DNA from: Anisus vortex
Taxonomy: Eukaryota > Mollusca > Gastropoda > Planorbidae
DNA: 64,000 nt
Direction: 5' to 3'
Assembly (NCBI GenBank): GCA_949126835.1
Contig: OX421494.1
Location: 434,001-498,000, forward strand
In this document: positions 23,701-38,700 of the stretch, one piece after another
How the letters are laid out: each line of letters opens with the position of its first letter
How positions within the stretch are numbered: the stretch's first letter is position 1
Made by a program: the position numbers and the translations under genes
Notes under the pieces: model-generated
Told to the model about the DNA's origin: nothing
Seen by the model: only the letters and a program-made list of their open reading frames with translations
The model's database searches: none

Positions 23701-26700
23701 GGTTTAAGATATAGGTGACATAATAGGAGACTGTGTGGACGACACATTTCAACTCTTAACTCAAAACCTCCAAAAATGACTTAGGCAATTAATTGTGAAA
23801 TGACTGTGACATAATGTATGTCATAAATTAGAAATAGTAGAGGCCCTTGTGGAACTCCTGAATTTACAGTTATGGTGATGATTGAGTGCCATAAATTATT
23901 ACACTTGTTCTCTACCTATCAGAAAGTCTTGAATCCACTGATGTAAGGAACCAAAGATGACAACATATTTTTTTTTTTATAGTAAACTAGTATGGTGAAC
24001 TTTATTGAATGCTTTGAAAAAATCTAGTTCTATAACATCAATTGGGTAGTTAGTCCCCTAGACTAGTCATATATTAACTCTGTTAGTTGTGCACATCACA
24101 TAATGTTTGTCTAGGTGATTTACTATACTACTTTATATTATATTCATAAGTATTTTCATGTTGTGCTTGTTAAAGTAATTTCCGGGGTCTACTTTTTAGA
24201 AAAGGGGGGTTACATTGCCTAATTTCCAATCTTTGGGCACTTTACTTTGATTTAGAGAGGCCTGAAAAAGTATTTGTAAAAATTTGAGATCATTATATTT
24301 CTGTCAAATATTTATTAATAGAATCTCAATGTGTATAGTAGTATTTGTTTATTATGATATTTCTCTCTTCTTTGTGTTTGATATCTGTACACAAAATTGA
24401 TATTTGTCCCACCTAACATTTGAGTCAGGCAGTCATTAGCCCTGACTCCATGTGCACTCAGTCAGGCTGACATTAGCCCTGACTCCATGTGCACTCAGTC
24501 AGGCAGTCATTAGCCCTGACTCCATGTGCACTAAGTCAGGCAGACATTAGCCCTGATTCCATGTGCACTCAGTCAGGCAGACATTAGCCCTGACTCCATG
24601 TGCACTCAGTCAGGCACTCATTAGCCCTGACTCTATGTGCACTCAGTCAGGCAGTCATTAGCCCTGACTCCATGTGCACTCAGTCAGGCAGACATTAGCC
24701 CTGACTCCATGTGCACTCAGGCAGTCATTAGCCCTGACTCCATGTGCACTCAGTCAGGCAGTCATTAGCCCTGATTCCATGTGCACTCAGTCAGGCAGTC
24801 ATTAGCCCTGACTCCATGTGCACTCAGTCAGGCAGACATTAGCCCTGATTCCATGTGCACTCAGTCAGGCAGTCATTAGCCCTGATTCCATGTGCACTCA
24901 GTCAGGCAGTCATTAGCCCTGATTCCATGTGCACTCAGTCAGGCACTCATTAGCCCTTATTCCATGTGCACTCAGTCAGGCAGTCATTAGCCCTGATTCT
25001 ATGTGCACCCAGTCAGGCACTCATTAGCCCTGATTCCATGTGCACCCAGTCAGGCACTCATTAGTCCTGATTCCAAGTGCACTCAGTCAGGCAGTCATTA
25101 GCCATGATTCCATGTGCACTCAGTCAGGCACTCATTAGCCCTGATTCCATGTGCACTCTGTCAGGCTGTCATTAGATTCCATGTGCACTCAGTCAGGCAC
25201 TCATTAGCCCTGATTCCATGTGCACTCAGTCAGGCAGTCATTAGATTCCATGTGCACTAAGTCAGGCAGTTATTAGATTCCATGTGCGCTAAGTCAGACA
25301 GTCATTAGATTCCTGTGCACTCAGTCAGGCAGTCATTAGATTCCTTGTGCACTCAGTCAGGCAGTTTTTAGATTCCACGTGCACTCAGTCAGGCAGTTCT
25401 TAGATGCCATGTGCACTCATTCAGGCAGTCATTAGATTCCATGTGCACTCATTCAGGCAGTCATTAGATTCCATGTGCACTCAGTCAGGCAGTTATTAGA
25501 TTCCATGTGCACTCAGTCAGGCAGTTATTAGATTCCATGTGCCCTCAGTCAGGCAGTTTTTAGATTCCATGTGCCCTCAGTCAGGCAGTTTTTAGATTCC
25601 ATGTGCCCTCAGTCAGGCAGTTTTTAGATTCCATGTGCCCTCAGTCAGGCAGTTATTAGATTCCATGTGCACTCAGTCAGGCAGTTATTAGATTCCATGT
25701 GCACTCAGTCAGGCAGTTATTAGATTCCATGTGCACTCATTCAGGCAGTTATTAGATTCCATGTGCACTCAGTCAGGCAGTTATTAGATTCCATGTGCAC
25801 TCAGTCAGGCAGTTATTAGATTCCATGTGCACTCAGTCAGGCAGTTATTAGATTCCATGTGCACTCAGTCAGGCAGTTATTAGATTCCATGTGCACTCAG
25901 TCAGGCAGTTATTAGATTCCATGTGCGCTAAGTCAGACAGTTATTAGATTCCATGTGCACTCAGTCAGGCAGTTATTAGATTCCATGTGCATTCCTCAGA
26001 TCTTGTTTAAAACTTTTTTTCTTTTTAATTTTTACACATTTTGTAAAGAAATAAGTGATAATGGGTAATTTATATTCAACTTAAAGAATGTTTTTGTTAG
26101 TTATTGAGTTGACTCTCTGGTTTTTTGTTGTATTCCATGACCACACCGACAATAGTCAGTAAAATAGAATTATAGTTTGTCACACATAATCTCCCATTTA
26201 TGACTGAAACTCAAAGTGAAATGTTAAAAGAATTTATTTGTTTATTTTAATGATATCTTTTGTTTGTTTGTGTCCACAGATACTGTATAAAGTGATTGAT
26301 TTGGGTTATGCCAAGGAATTGGATGTGAACAGTATTTGTAACTCCTATGTTGGTACAATGCAATATTTAGTAGGTCACTTTCAACTTTTGTTACTCCTAA
26401 TTTATACTCAAGAACTTTTGACCAACTTAGAAAAAATGTGTAGTTACTGTTTTTGTAAACAAATTTTTGTTCAATAACAATAATAAATGATTTGTTTCAT
26501 ATATTGTTATACATTTTAATTGTCCATATGATTAATGTAATCAAGTTAATTTCCATTTGTTTGAATCAATAAAGTAATCTAATCTTATTTCAACTTGAAA
26601 TATTTTGATGCCATTTCAGGCTCCGGAATTATTTGTGTCCAAACCTTACACAAAAACTGTTGACTATTGGTCATTTGGAAGTTTAGTCTTTGAATGTATT

Positions 26701-29700
26701 GCAGGATTTAGACCCTTTTTACCCTCTCTGCCACCAGTAGAATGGTAAGTACTATAGAATACTCAACAGTACTAACTAGTGTAATGATTCATGAAGATAT
26801 GTAGCCACAAACTAGAACAAAATGTTTTTTGATGTATCAGATTTTTAATATCATGAACATAATTAATTAGCTTGAGCAGCAAGTGTATATCTTATTGGCA
26901 TGCATGAAATAACTCATACATGTCAATTGTCCTGCCTTTAGTGTCTGCTAACAGACTTTCCTTTAAATATGTAGTTTTCTGTTTTTATAGAAAGTATTGT
27001 AGAGATTTGCAAATGTTTACTGACTTAGAGGAAACCAAAATTATTTTTAAAAAACATACTAGCGTTGTTTCCTGATAACAGGCACAGACCTGCCAACCCT
27101 TCTGATTTTATCAGAGTTTTACTGATTTTTACCCCTCAGTCCGAACATCCAACAAAGCCCTTAAAACTCAAATTTTCAAACATTAAAAGTTTTTTTTTTT
27201 TAACCACTATAAAAATCTGAAAACTAAAATCAATGATGCAGCAAGTGTTTAGACTAATGCCACTTTTGTTTTTTTCTTTCATATGTCCGTTATTGAGAGC
27301 GTGTTGGGGGCTGATTAAATTACTTTCATGGTTTGCATCGTAGGCCTATGCTAATATTGATAGCCAAACCTGTTAGTTACGAAGCATTTTCGTGTTAAAA
27401 CATGGCCGCCAAACTCGTTTACAACTTATTTTCATTAAAAAATGTAGCGATTTCAAAAACATCTCTGTACTATAAACACATATTACTCTTTTACTTTTTG
27501 ACTGACTTTTAAAAAACAAAATGGTATACTAGAGAAAAACCTTTTTTTTTTCCAAAAAAACTACGGAATATATTTTATGAAAAAATATGTAGGCCTAGCC
27601 TATAGCATAGCAGATCCTGTTGCTCACTATTATCTAGTACTAGGTTAGGTATAGGCCTATGGCAATATACGGTATAAATATGATTAGGTCTGCTACTAGC
27701 ATTTTTAGTAGTAAGTAAAGTACCCTTTGGACCAAACTGGTCATAGCATTTTTAGTAGGCCTACTAGTTCTTAGTACTATTTAGACCTACTACTAGGCTA
27801 TAGAGCCTTTATTACAGTATTTAGCAGTTATACTTGCGTTGTTTCCTGTTACCTGACATAATGCAGTTATACTTGCGTTGTTTCCTGTTACCTGACATAA
27901 TGCAGTTATACTTGCGTTGTTTCCTGTTACCTGACATAATGCAGTTATACTTGCGTTGTTTCCTGTTACCTGACATAATGCAGTTATACTTCTGTTGTTT
28001 CCTGTTACCTGACATAATGCAGTTATACTTGCGTTGTTTCCTGTTACCTGACATAATGCAGTTATACTTGCGTTGTTTCCTGTTACCTGACATAATGCAG
28101 TTATACTTGCGTTGTTTCCTGTTACCTGACATAATGCAGTTATACTTCTGTTGTTTCCTGTTACCAGACATAATGCAGTTATACTTGCGTTGTTTCCTGT
28201 TACCTGACATAATGCAGTTATACTTCTGTTGTTTCCTGTTACCAGACATAATGCAGTTATACTTCTGTTGTTTCCTGTTACCTGACATAATGCAGTTATA
28301 CTTGCGTTGTTTCCTGTTACCAGACATAATGCAGTTATACTTCTCTTGTTTCCTGTTACCTGACATAATGCAGTTATACTTCTGTTGTTTCCTGTTACCT
28401 GACATAATGCAGTTATACTTCTGTTGTTTCCTGTTACCTGACATAATGCAGTTATACTTGCGTTGTTTCCTGTTACCAGACATAATGCAGTTATACTTCT
28501 GTTGTTTCCTGTTACCTGACATAATGCAGTTATACTTCTGTTGTTTCCTCTTACCTGACATAATGCAGTTATACTTCTGTTGTTTCCTGTTACCTGGCAT
28601 AATGCATTTATACTTCTGTCGTTTCCTGTTACCTGACATAATGCAGTTATACTTCTGTCGTTTCCTGTTACCTGACATAATGCAGTTATACTTCTGTTGT
28701 TTCCTGTTACCAGACATAATGCAGTTATACTTGCGTTGTTTCCTGTTACCTGACATAATGCAGTTATACTTCTGTTGTTTCCTGTTACCAGACATAATGC
28801 AGTTATACTTCTGTTGTTTCCTGTTACCTGACATAATGCAGTTATACTTGCGTTGTTTCCTGTTACCAGACATAATGCAGTTATACTTCTGTTGTTTCCT
28901 GTTACCTGACATAATGCAGTTATACTTCTGTTGTTTCCTGTTACCTGACATAATGCAGTTATACTTCTGTTGTTTCCTGTTACCTGACATAATGCAGTTA
29001 TACTTGCGTTGTTTCCTGTTACCAGACATAATGCAGTTATACTTCTGTTGTTTCCTGTTACCTGACATAATGCAGTTATACTTCTGTTGTTTCCTGTTAC
29101 CTGGCATAATGCATTTATACTTCTGTCGTTTCCTGTTACCTGACATAATGCAGTTATACTTCTGTCGTTTCCTGTTACCTGGCATAATGCAGTTATACTT
29201 CTGTTGTTTCCTGTTACCTGGCATAATGCAGTTATACTTCTGTTGTTTCCTGTTACCTGGCATAATGGAGTTATACTTCTGTTGTTTCCTGTTACCAGAC
29301 ATAATGCAGTTATACTTCTGTTGTTTATTGTTACCAGACATAATGCAATTATACTTCTGTTGTTTCTTATTATCAGGCATAATGCAGTTCGCAAAAAGTC
29401 ACCTGATGACATCACTGCTTACTTTGATGACAAAAAAGAAATGAAATTTTCTAGGAAATTGCCTCAGAATCAATTGTGCAAGTAAGTTATCTAAAAATTA
29501 CAACTTAATAATATATGAAACAAAAAACTATAATACTCTCTTTGTCTGTCATATTGATGGGTATTACAACTAATCATTAAGGTTTAAATAACTTTAACTT
29601 GATGATTTAACTTTACTGTTGTTATTGCATTAAGTTAAATTTTGTTTATTTCAGGCATATGCAAAACTATTTTGAACAATGGCTGCAGCTGATGTTACGC

Positions 29701-32700
29701 TGGGAGCCTAAGACTAGAGGGGGTGGAGTCATCCAAATAGACGGCACTGAAAGACCAAAGTGTTTTTGTCTGTTAGAAAAAATTATTGACTTAAAGGTGA
29801 TTCATTGTTAAAAAAAATAATTTTTGAAAGAGATTATTTCAATATTTGTGATTGATCTAATGAATGTTGCCATAAATATTTCAATATTTGTGATTGATCT
29901 AATGAATGTTGCCATAAATATTTCAATATTTGTGATTGATCTAATGAATGTTGCCATAAATATTTCAATATTTGTGATTGATCTAATGAATGTTACCATA
30001 AATATTTCAATATTTGTGATTGATCTAATGAATGTTGCCATAAATATTTCAATATTTGTGATTGATCTAATGAATGTTACCATAAATATTTCAATATTTG
30101 TGATTGATCTAATGAATGTTGCCATAAATATTTCAATATTTGTGATTGATCTAATGAATGTTGCCATAAATATTTCCACTGACATTATTTGAGTGCTAGT
30201 CCCTTTTTTCTTTTTATGAGACTCTGAAATGTCCAGTGAGTTATTCTGTAATTCAAGATTGTTCTATTGATTGCCCATTCCTCTCTCAGTTCCTACGTAT
30301 ACTTCATGTAGAGGTCAACACTGTGTTGTCCTATCCAGTCAATGACACCTATATCATGCAAGATGTATTTAATGCTTTACAAGAAGTGACAAATATTCCT
30401 ATTGAACAACAATATATCATCCATGCCGATGGAACAAAACTTGAATCCAATGATCCGGCTGAATTAGGATGCTGTAATCCTGTAAGTGTTTCTTTATATT
30501 TTACAATTTATTATATTTCAATATTGAGAATGTGGGGACAGAAAAGTTGAATTGTATTAATTTATTTTCTTACTTTTCATAGAATTGTTTGCCCTATATA
30601 TGACCTGGGTCTAGACTTGTATTGCCCTATATATGACCTGAGTCTAGACTTGTATTGCCCTATATATGACCTGAGTCTAGACTTGTATTGCCCTATATAT
30701 GACCTGAGTCTAGACTTGTATTGCCCTATATATGACCTGAGTCTAGACTTGTATTGCCCTATATATGACCTGAGTCTAGACTTGTATTGCCCTATATATG
30801 ACCTGAGTCTAGACTTGTATTGCCCTATATATGACCTGAGTCAAGACTTGTATTGCCCTATATATTACCTGAGTCTAGACTTGTATTTTACTGCCAATTG
30901 CCAAATCTACAGCTCTATACATTTACTTTATAAATAATTTTTCAAATTTTTCTTTTTGTTTCAGAACTTTGAAGACTTGTATGTGTTTTTATTTAAACTT
31001 GGTCCAATGCAAGTTCAGAAAAAGTCTGGCAAGAAGCTACCGGCCCAGGTGCAGGCTATAGCTAAAGAACCGCATACTCTGTTACCAGCTAAAGTAAATA
31101 TCAAACATTGCATTAATCAGATTAAAATTGGATTATTTGCCTATTATACAAATTTAAACTCTAAATTGCATCCACTTATAATCACCAAATAAGAATTTTT
31201 TAAAAGAAAGTTTCTGACTGCTGGTTTCTCTGACTATGACATAAAATGACTGACAAAGATTTTTCTTTGAAAACTTTGCATCATGCATCAAGCTTGTAGA
31301 CTAGTAGCTTAAGATGTATACATGCCTAGGCTTATCACACTAGGCAGTGTTTAGCATTCCAAGAAAACTGTGTCACAACTAGGATCAACTAATTTCAGGA
31401 CATTTTGGGAAAACCCTGCACTCTTACTCTCAAACGTTTTTTTTTTTCAAATCTATATAGAAACAATGCTTTTATTTTTTCCTTACTTGTATGTAACAGA
31501 TGAAAAAACAACTTATTGCTGGTCTCGAAAAGAGATAGGTAGTGAACAGAGTAAATATAACTAGGTAGTGAACAGAGTAAATATAACTAGGTAGTGAACA
31601 GAGTAAATATAACTAGGTAGTGAACAGAGTAAATATAACTAGGTAGTGAACAGAGTAAATATAACTAGGTAGTGAACAGAGTAAATATAACTAGGTAGTG
31701 AACAGAGTAAATATAACTAGGTAGTGAACAGAGTAAATATAACTAGGTAGTGAACAGAGTAAATATAACTAGGTAGTGAACAGAGTAAATATAACTAGGT
31801 AGTGAACAGAGTAAATATAACTAGGTAGTGAACAGAGTAAATATAACTAGGTAGTGAACAGAGTAAATATAACTAGGTAGTGAACAGAGTAAATATAACT
31901 AGGTAGTGAACAGAGTAAATATAACTAGGTAGTGAACAGAGTAAATATAACTAGGTAGTGAACAGAGTAAATATAACTAGGTAGTGAACAGAGTAAATAT
32001 AACTAGGTAGTGAACAGAGTAAATATAACTAGGTAGTGAACAGAGTAAATATAACTAGGTAGTGAACAGAGTAAATATAACTAGGTAGTGAACAGAGTAA
32101 ATATAACTAGGTAGTGAACAGAGTAAATATAACTAGGTAGTGAACAGAGTAAATATAACTAGGTAGTGAACAGAGTAAATATAACTAGGTAGTGAACAGA
32201 GTAAATATAACTAGGTAGTGAACAGAGTAAATATAACTAGGTAGTGAACAGAGTAAATATAACTAGGTAGTGAACAGAGTAAATATAACTAGGTAGTGAA
32301 CAGAGTAAATATAACTAGGTAGTGAACAGAGTAAATATAACTAGGTAGTGAACAGAGTAAATATAACTAGGTAGTGAACAGAGTAAATATAACTAGGTAG
32401 TGAACAGAGTAAATATAACTAGGTAGTGAACAGAGTAAATATAACTAGGTAGTGAACAGAGTAAATATAACTAGGTAGTGAACAGAGTAAATATAACTAG
32501 GTAGTGAACAGAGTAAATATAACTAGGTAGTGAACAGAGTAAATATAACTAGGTAGTGAACAGAGTAAATATAACTAGGTAGTGAACAGAGTAAATATAA
32601 CTAGGTAGTGAACAGAGTAAATATAACTAGGTAGTGAACAGAGTAAATATAACTAGGTAGTGAACAGAGTAAATATAACTAGGTAGTGAACAGAGTAAAT

Positions 32701-35700
32701 ATAACTAGGTAGTGAACAGAGTAAATATAACTAGGTAGTGAACAGAGTAAATATAACTAGGTAGTGAACAGAGTAAATATAACTAGGTAGTGAACAGAGT
32801 AAATATAACTAGGTAGTGAACAGAGTAAATATAACTAGGTAGTGAACAGAGTAATTATAACTAGGTAGTGAACAGAGTAAATATAACTAGGTAGTGAACA
32901 GAGTAAATATAACTAGGTAGTGAACAGAGTAAATATAACTAGGTAGTGAACAGAGTAATTATAACTAGGTAGTGAACAGAGTAAATATAACAAGGTAGTG
33001 AACAGAGTAAATATAACTAGGTAGTGAACAGAGTAAATATAACTAGGTAGTGAACAGAGTAAATATAACTAGGTAGTGAACAGAGTAAATATAACTAGGT
33101 AGTGAACAGAGTAAATATAACTAGGTAGTGAACAGAGTAAATATAACTAGGTAGTGAACAGAGTAAATATAACTAGGTAGTGAACAGAGTAAATATAACT
33201 AGGTAGTGAACAGAGTAAATATAACTAGGTAGTGAACAGAGTAAATATAACTAGGTAGTGAACAGAGTAAATATAACTAGGTAGTGAACAGAGTAATTAT
33301 AACTAGGTAGTGAACAAAGTAAATAAAACTAGGTAGTATAGAGAAAAAAAATGAACAAGGTAGTGTAGAAAATACAATGAACAAGGTAGTGTAGAAAGTA
33401 AACTGAACAAGGTAGTGTAGAAAAGAACAAGGTAGTGTAGAAAGTAAACTGAACAAGGTAGTGTAGAAAATAAAATGAACAAGGTAGTGTAGAAAGTAAA
33501 ATGAACAAGGTAGTGTAGAAAGTAAAATGAACAAGGTAGTGTAGAAAAGAACAAGGTAGTGTAGAAAGTAAACTGAACAAGGTAGTGTAGAAAATAAAAT
33601 GAACAAGGTAGTGTAGAAAGTAAAATGAACAAGGTAGTGTAGAAATTAAAATGAACAAGGTAGTGTAGATAAGAACAAGGTAGTGTAGAAAGTAAAATGA
33701 ACAAGGTAGTGTAGAAAGTAAAATGAACAAGGTAGTGTAGATAAGAACAAGATAGTGTAGAAAAGAACAAGGTAGTGTAGATAAGAACAAGGTAGTGTAG
33801 AAAATAAAATGAACAAGGTAGTGTAGAAAGTAAAATGAACAAGGTAGTGTAGAAAGTAAAATGAACAAGGTAGTGTAGATAAGAACAAGGTAGTGTAGAA
33901 AAGAACAAGGTAGTGTAGACAATAAAAAGAACAAGGTAGTGTAGAAAGTAAAATGAACAAGGTAGTGTAGAAAGTAAAATGAACAAGGTAGTGTAGATAA
34001 GAACAAGATAGTGTAGAAAAGAACAAGGTAGTGTAGATAAGAATAAGGTAGTGTAGAAAGTAAACTGAACAAGGTAGTGTAGAAAATAAAATGAACAAGG
34101 TAGTGTAGAAAGTAAAATGAACAAGGTAGTGTAGAAAGTAAAATGAATAAGGTAGTGTAGATAAGAACAAGGTAGTGTAGAAAAGAACAAGGTAGTGTAG
34201 AAAGTAAAATGAACAAGGTAGTGTAGATAAGAACAAGGTAGTGTAGAAAAGAACAAGGTAGTGTAGAAAATAAAATGAACAAGGTAGTGTAGAAAGTAAA
34301 ATGAACAAGGTAGTGTAGAATGTAAAATGAACAAGGTAGTGTAGAAAAGAACAAGGTAGTGTAGAAAGTAAAATGAACAAGGTAGTGCAGAAAGTAAAAT
34401 GAACAAGGTAGTGTAGAAAATAAAATGAACAAGGTAGTGTAGAAAGTAAAATGAACAAGGTAGTGTAGTAAAGAACAAGGTAGTGTAGAAAGTAAATTGA
34501 ACAAGGTAGTGTAGAAAGTAAATTGAACAAGGTAGTGTAGAAAAGAGCAAGGTAGTGTAGAAAGTAAATTGAACAAGGTAGTGTAGAAAAGAGCAAGGTA
34601 GTGTAGAAAAGAACAAGGTAGTGTAGAAAGTAAAATGAACAAGGTAGTGTAGAAAGTAAAATGAACAAGGTAGTGTAGAAAATAAAATGAACAAGGTAGT
34701 GTAGAAAAGAACAAGGTAGTGTAGAAAGTTTTGATCATGTTATAAATGTTCAAAGATCATAGAGGTATTCAAATTCATTTCCTAGACATACAAAAACACA
34801 TTCTGCCTTATAAATATCTAAATAGACAGAAAGCACATGTCTTAGTAAACTATTCAAGAAATAATTATCTTCTCTCAATTATGTATCAATGATTTCATTA
34901 TTATATGCACAGAGGCCCAGCCGCAGAGTGCTCCTAACTTGAAGGTGATTGGCTGGGATTTGTTCCCAGATCTTGAGGGTCTACCTGAGTTGGGGGATAA
35001 GTAAGGTGGCTGGGCATTGTGCTTTGTGCTGGCCACACATCCTCTTGTATGCATTGGCTGCATAAACTTGTGAAAGCTGCTTCTTAAGTCCGAAGGCTTA
35101 CTATACATAGGTGTTAGATTTTAGGCTTTGATCATCTTGGGTAAAATTTAAAATAAAATGAATCCATTGTGAAGAACTTAGTAGATTTGCTAGTCATGAA
35201 TAAATTCATCTTATGTTTAGATTTGCTAGTCATGAATAAATTCATCTTCTGTTTAGATTTGCTAGTCATGAATAAATTCATCTTCTGTTTAGATTTGCTA
35301 GTCATGAATAAATTCATCTTCTGTTTAGATTTGCTAGTCATGAATAAATTCATCTTCTGTTTAGATTTGCTAGTCATGAATAAATTCATCTTCTGTTTAG
35401 ATTTGCTAGTCATGAATAAATTCATCTTCTGTTTAGATTTGCTAGTCATGAATAAATTCATCTTCTGTTTAGATTTGCTAGTCATGAATAAATTCATCTT
35501 CTGTTTAGATTTGCTAGTCATGAATAAATTCATCTTCTGTTTAGATTTGCTAGTCATGAATAAATTCATCTTCTGTTTAGATTTGCTAGTCATGAATAAA
35601 TTCATCTTCTGTTTAGATTTGCTAGTCATGAATAAATTCATCTTCTGTTTAGATTTGCTAGTCATGAATAAATTCATCTTCTGTTTAGATTTGCTAGTCA

Positions 35701-38700
35701 TGAATAAATTCATCTTCTGTTTAGATTTGCTAGTCATGAATAAATTCATCTTCTGTTTAGATTTGCTAGTCATGAATAAATTCATCTTCTGTTTAGATTT
35801 GCTAGTCATGAATAAATTCATCTTCTGTTTAGATTTGCTAGTCATGAATAAATTCATCTTCTGTTTAGATTTGCTAGTCATGAATAAATTCATCTTCTGT
35901 TTAGATTTGCTAGTCATGAATAAATTCATCTTCTGTTTAGATTTGCTAGTCATGAATAAATTCATCTTCTGTTTAGATTTGCTAGTCATGAATAAATTCA
36001 TCTTCTGTTTAGATTTGCTAGTCATGAATAAATTCATCTTCTGTTTAGATTTGCTAGTCATGAATAAATTCATCTTCTGTTTAGATTTGCTAGTCATGAA
36101 TAAATTCATCTTCTGTTTAGATTTGCTAGTCATGAATAAATTCATCTTCTGTTTAGATTTGCTAGTCATGAATAAATTCATCTTCTGTTTAGATTTGCTA
36201 GTCATGAATAAATTCATCTTCTGTTTAGATTTGCTAGTCATGAATAAATTCATCTTCTGTTTAGATTTGCTAGTCATGAATAAATTCATCTTCTGTTTAG
36301 ATTTGCTAGTCATGAATAAATTCATCTTCTGTTTAGATTTGCTAGTCATGAATAAATTCATCTTCTGTTTAGATTTGCTAGTCATGAATAAATTCATCTT
36401 CTGTTTAGATTTGCTAGTCATGAATAAATTCATCTTCTGTTTAGATTTGCTAGTCATGAATAAATTCATCTTCTGTTTAGATTTGCTAGTCATGAATAAA
36501 TTCATCTTCTGTTTAGATTTGCTAGTCATGAATAAATTCATCTTCTGTTTAGATTTGCTAGTCATGAATAAATTCATCTTCTGTTTAGATTTGCTAGTCA
36601 TGAATAAATTCATCTTCTGTTTAGATTTGCTAGTCATGAATAAATTCATCTTCTGTTTAGATTTGCTAGTCATGAATAAATTCATCTTCTGTTTAGATTT
36701 GCTAGTCATGAATAAATTCATCTTCTGTTTAGATTTGCTAGTCATGAATAAATTCATCTTCTGTTTAGATTTGCTAGTCATGAATAAATTCATCTTCTGT
36801 TTAGATTTGCTAGTCATGAATAAATTCATATTCTGTTTAGATTTGCTAGTCATGAATAAATTCATCTTCTGTTTAGATTTGCTAGTCATGAATAAATTCA
36901 TCTTCTGTTTAGATTTGCTAGTCATGAATAAATTCATCTTCTGTTTAGATTTGCTAGTCATGAATAAAGTCATCTTCTGTTTAGATTTGCTAGTCATGAA
37001 TAAATTCATCTTCTGTTTAGATTTGCTAGTCATGAATAAATTCATCTTCTGTTTAGATTTGCTAGTCATGAATAAATTCATCTTCTGTTTAGATTTGCTA
37101 GTCATGAATAAATTCATCTTCTGTTTAGATTTGCTAGTCATGAATAAATTCATCTTCTGTTTAGATTTGCTAGTCATGAATAAATTCATCTTCTGTTTAG
37201 ATTTGCTAGTCATGAATAAATTCATCTTCTGTTTAGATTTGCTAGTCATGAATAAATTCATCTTCTGTTTAGATTTGCTAGTCATGAATAAATTCATCTT
37301 CTGTTTAGATTTGCTAGTCATGAATAAATTCATCTTCTGTTTAGATTTGCTAGTCATGAATAAATTCATCTTCTGTTTAGATTTGCTAGTCATGAATAAA
37401 TTCATCTTCTGTTTAGATTTGCTAGTCATGAATAAATTCATCTTCTGTTTAGATTTGCTAGTCATGAATAAATTCATCTTCTGTTTAGATTTGCTAGTCA
37501 TGAATAAATTCATCTTCTGTTTAGATTTGCTAGTCATGAATAAATTCATCTTCTGTTTAGATTTGCTAGTCATGAATAAATTTATCTTCTGTTTAGATTT
37601 GCTAGTCATGAATAAATTCATCTTCTGTTTAGATTTGCTAGTCATGAATAAATTCATCTTCTGTTTAGATTTGCTAGTCATGAATAAATTCATCTTCTGT
37701 TTAGATTTGCTAGTCATGAACAAATTCATCTTCTGTTTAGATTTGCTAGTCATGAACAAATTCATCTTCTGTTTAGATTTGCTAGTCATGAATAAATTCA
37801 TCTTCTGTTTAGATTTGCTAGTCATGAATAAATTCATCTTCTGTTTAGATTTGCTAGTCATGAATAAATTCATCTTCTGTTTAGATTTGCTAGTCATGAA
37901 TAAATTCATCTTCTGTTTAGATTTGCTAGTCATGAATAAATTCATCTTCTGTTTAGATTTGCTAGTCATGAATAAATTCATCTTCTGTTTAGATTTGCTA
38001 GTCATGAATAAATTCATCTTCTGTTTAGATTTGCTAGTCATGAATAAATTCATCTTCTGTTTAGATTTGCTAGTCATGAATAAATTCATCTTCTGTTTAG
38101 ATTTGCTAGTCATGAATAAATTCATCTTCTGTTTAGATTTGCTAGTCATGAATAAATTCATCTTCTGTTTAGATTTGCTAGTCATGAATAAATTCATCTC
38201 TGTTTAGATTTGCTAGTCATGAATAAATTCATCTTCTGTTTAGATTTGCTAGTCATGAATAAATTCATCTTCTGTTTAGATTTGCTAGTCATGAATAAAT
38301 TCATCTTCTGTTTAGATTTGCTAGTCATGAATAAATTCATCTTCTGTTTAGATTTGCTAGTCATGAATAAATTCATCTTCTGTTTAGATTTGCTAGTCAT
38401 GAATAAATTCATCTTCTGTTTAGATTTGCTAGTCATGAATAAATTCATCTTCTGTTTAGATTTGCTAGTCATGAATAAATTCATCTTCTGTTTAGATTTG
38501 CTAGTCATGAATAAATTCATCTTCTGTTTAGATTTGCTAGTCATGAATAAATTCATCTTCTGTTTAGATTTGCTAGTCATGAATAAATTCATCTTCTGTT
38601 TAGATTTGCTAGTCATGAATAAATTCATCTTCTGTTTAGATTTGCTAGTCATGAATAAATTCATCTTCTGTTTAGATTTGCTAGTCATGAATAAATTCAT

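Noticed and set aside
27793..29444. Frames of over 500 codons in the 39-bp array on both strands.
   Set aside because: Three overlapping frames on two strands in a 39-bp tandem repeat, an effect of period. Only the last in-phase part, from 29377, is IKK exon 6.
33277..34753. Tyr/Leu-rich frames of 340-474 codons on the - strand.
   Set aside because: By-products of the mixed 26/20-bp minisatellite. No start context and no homology.
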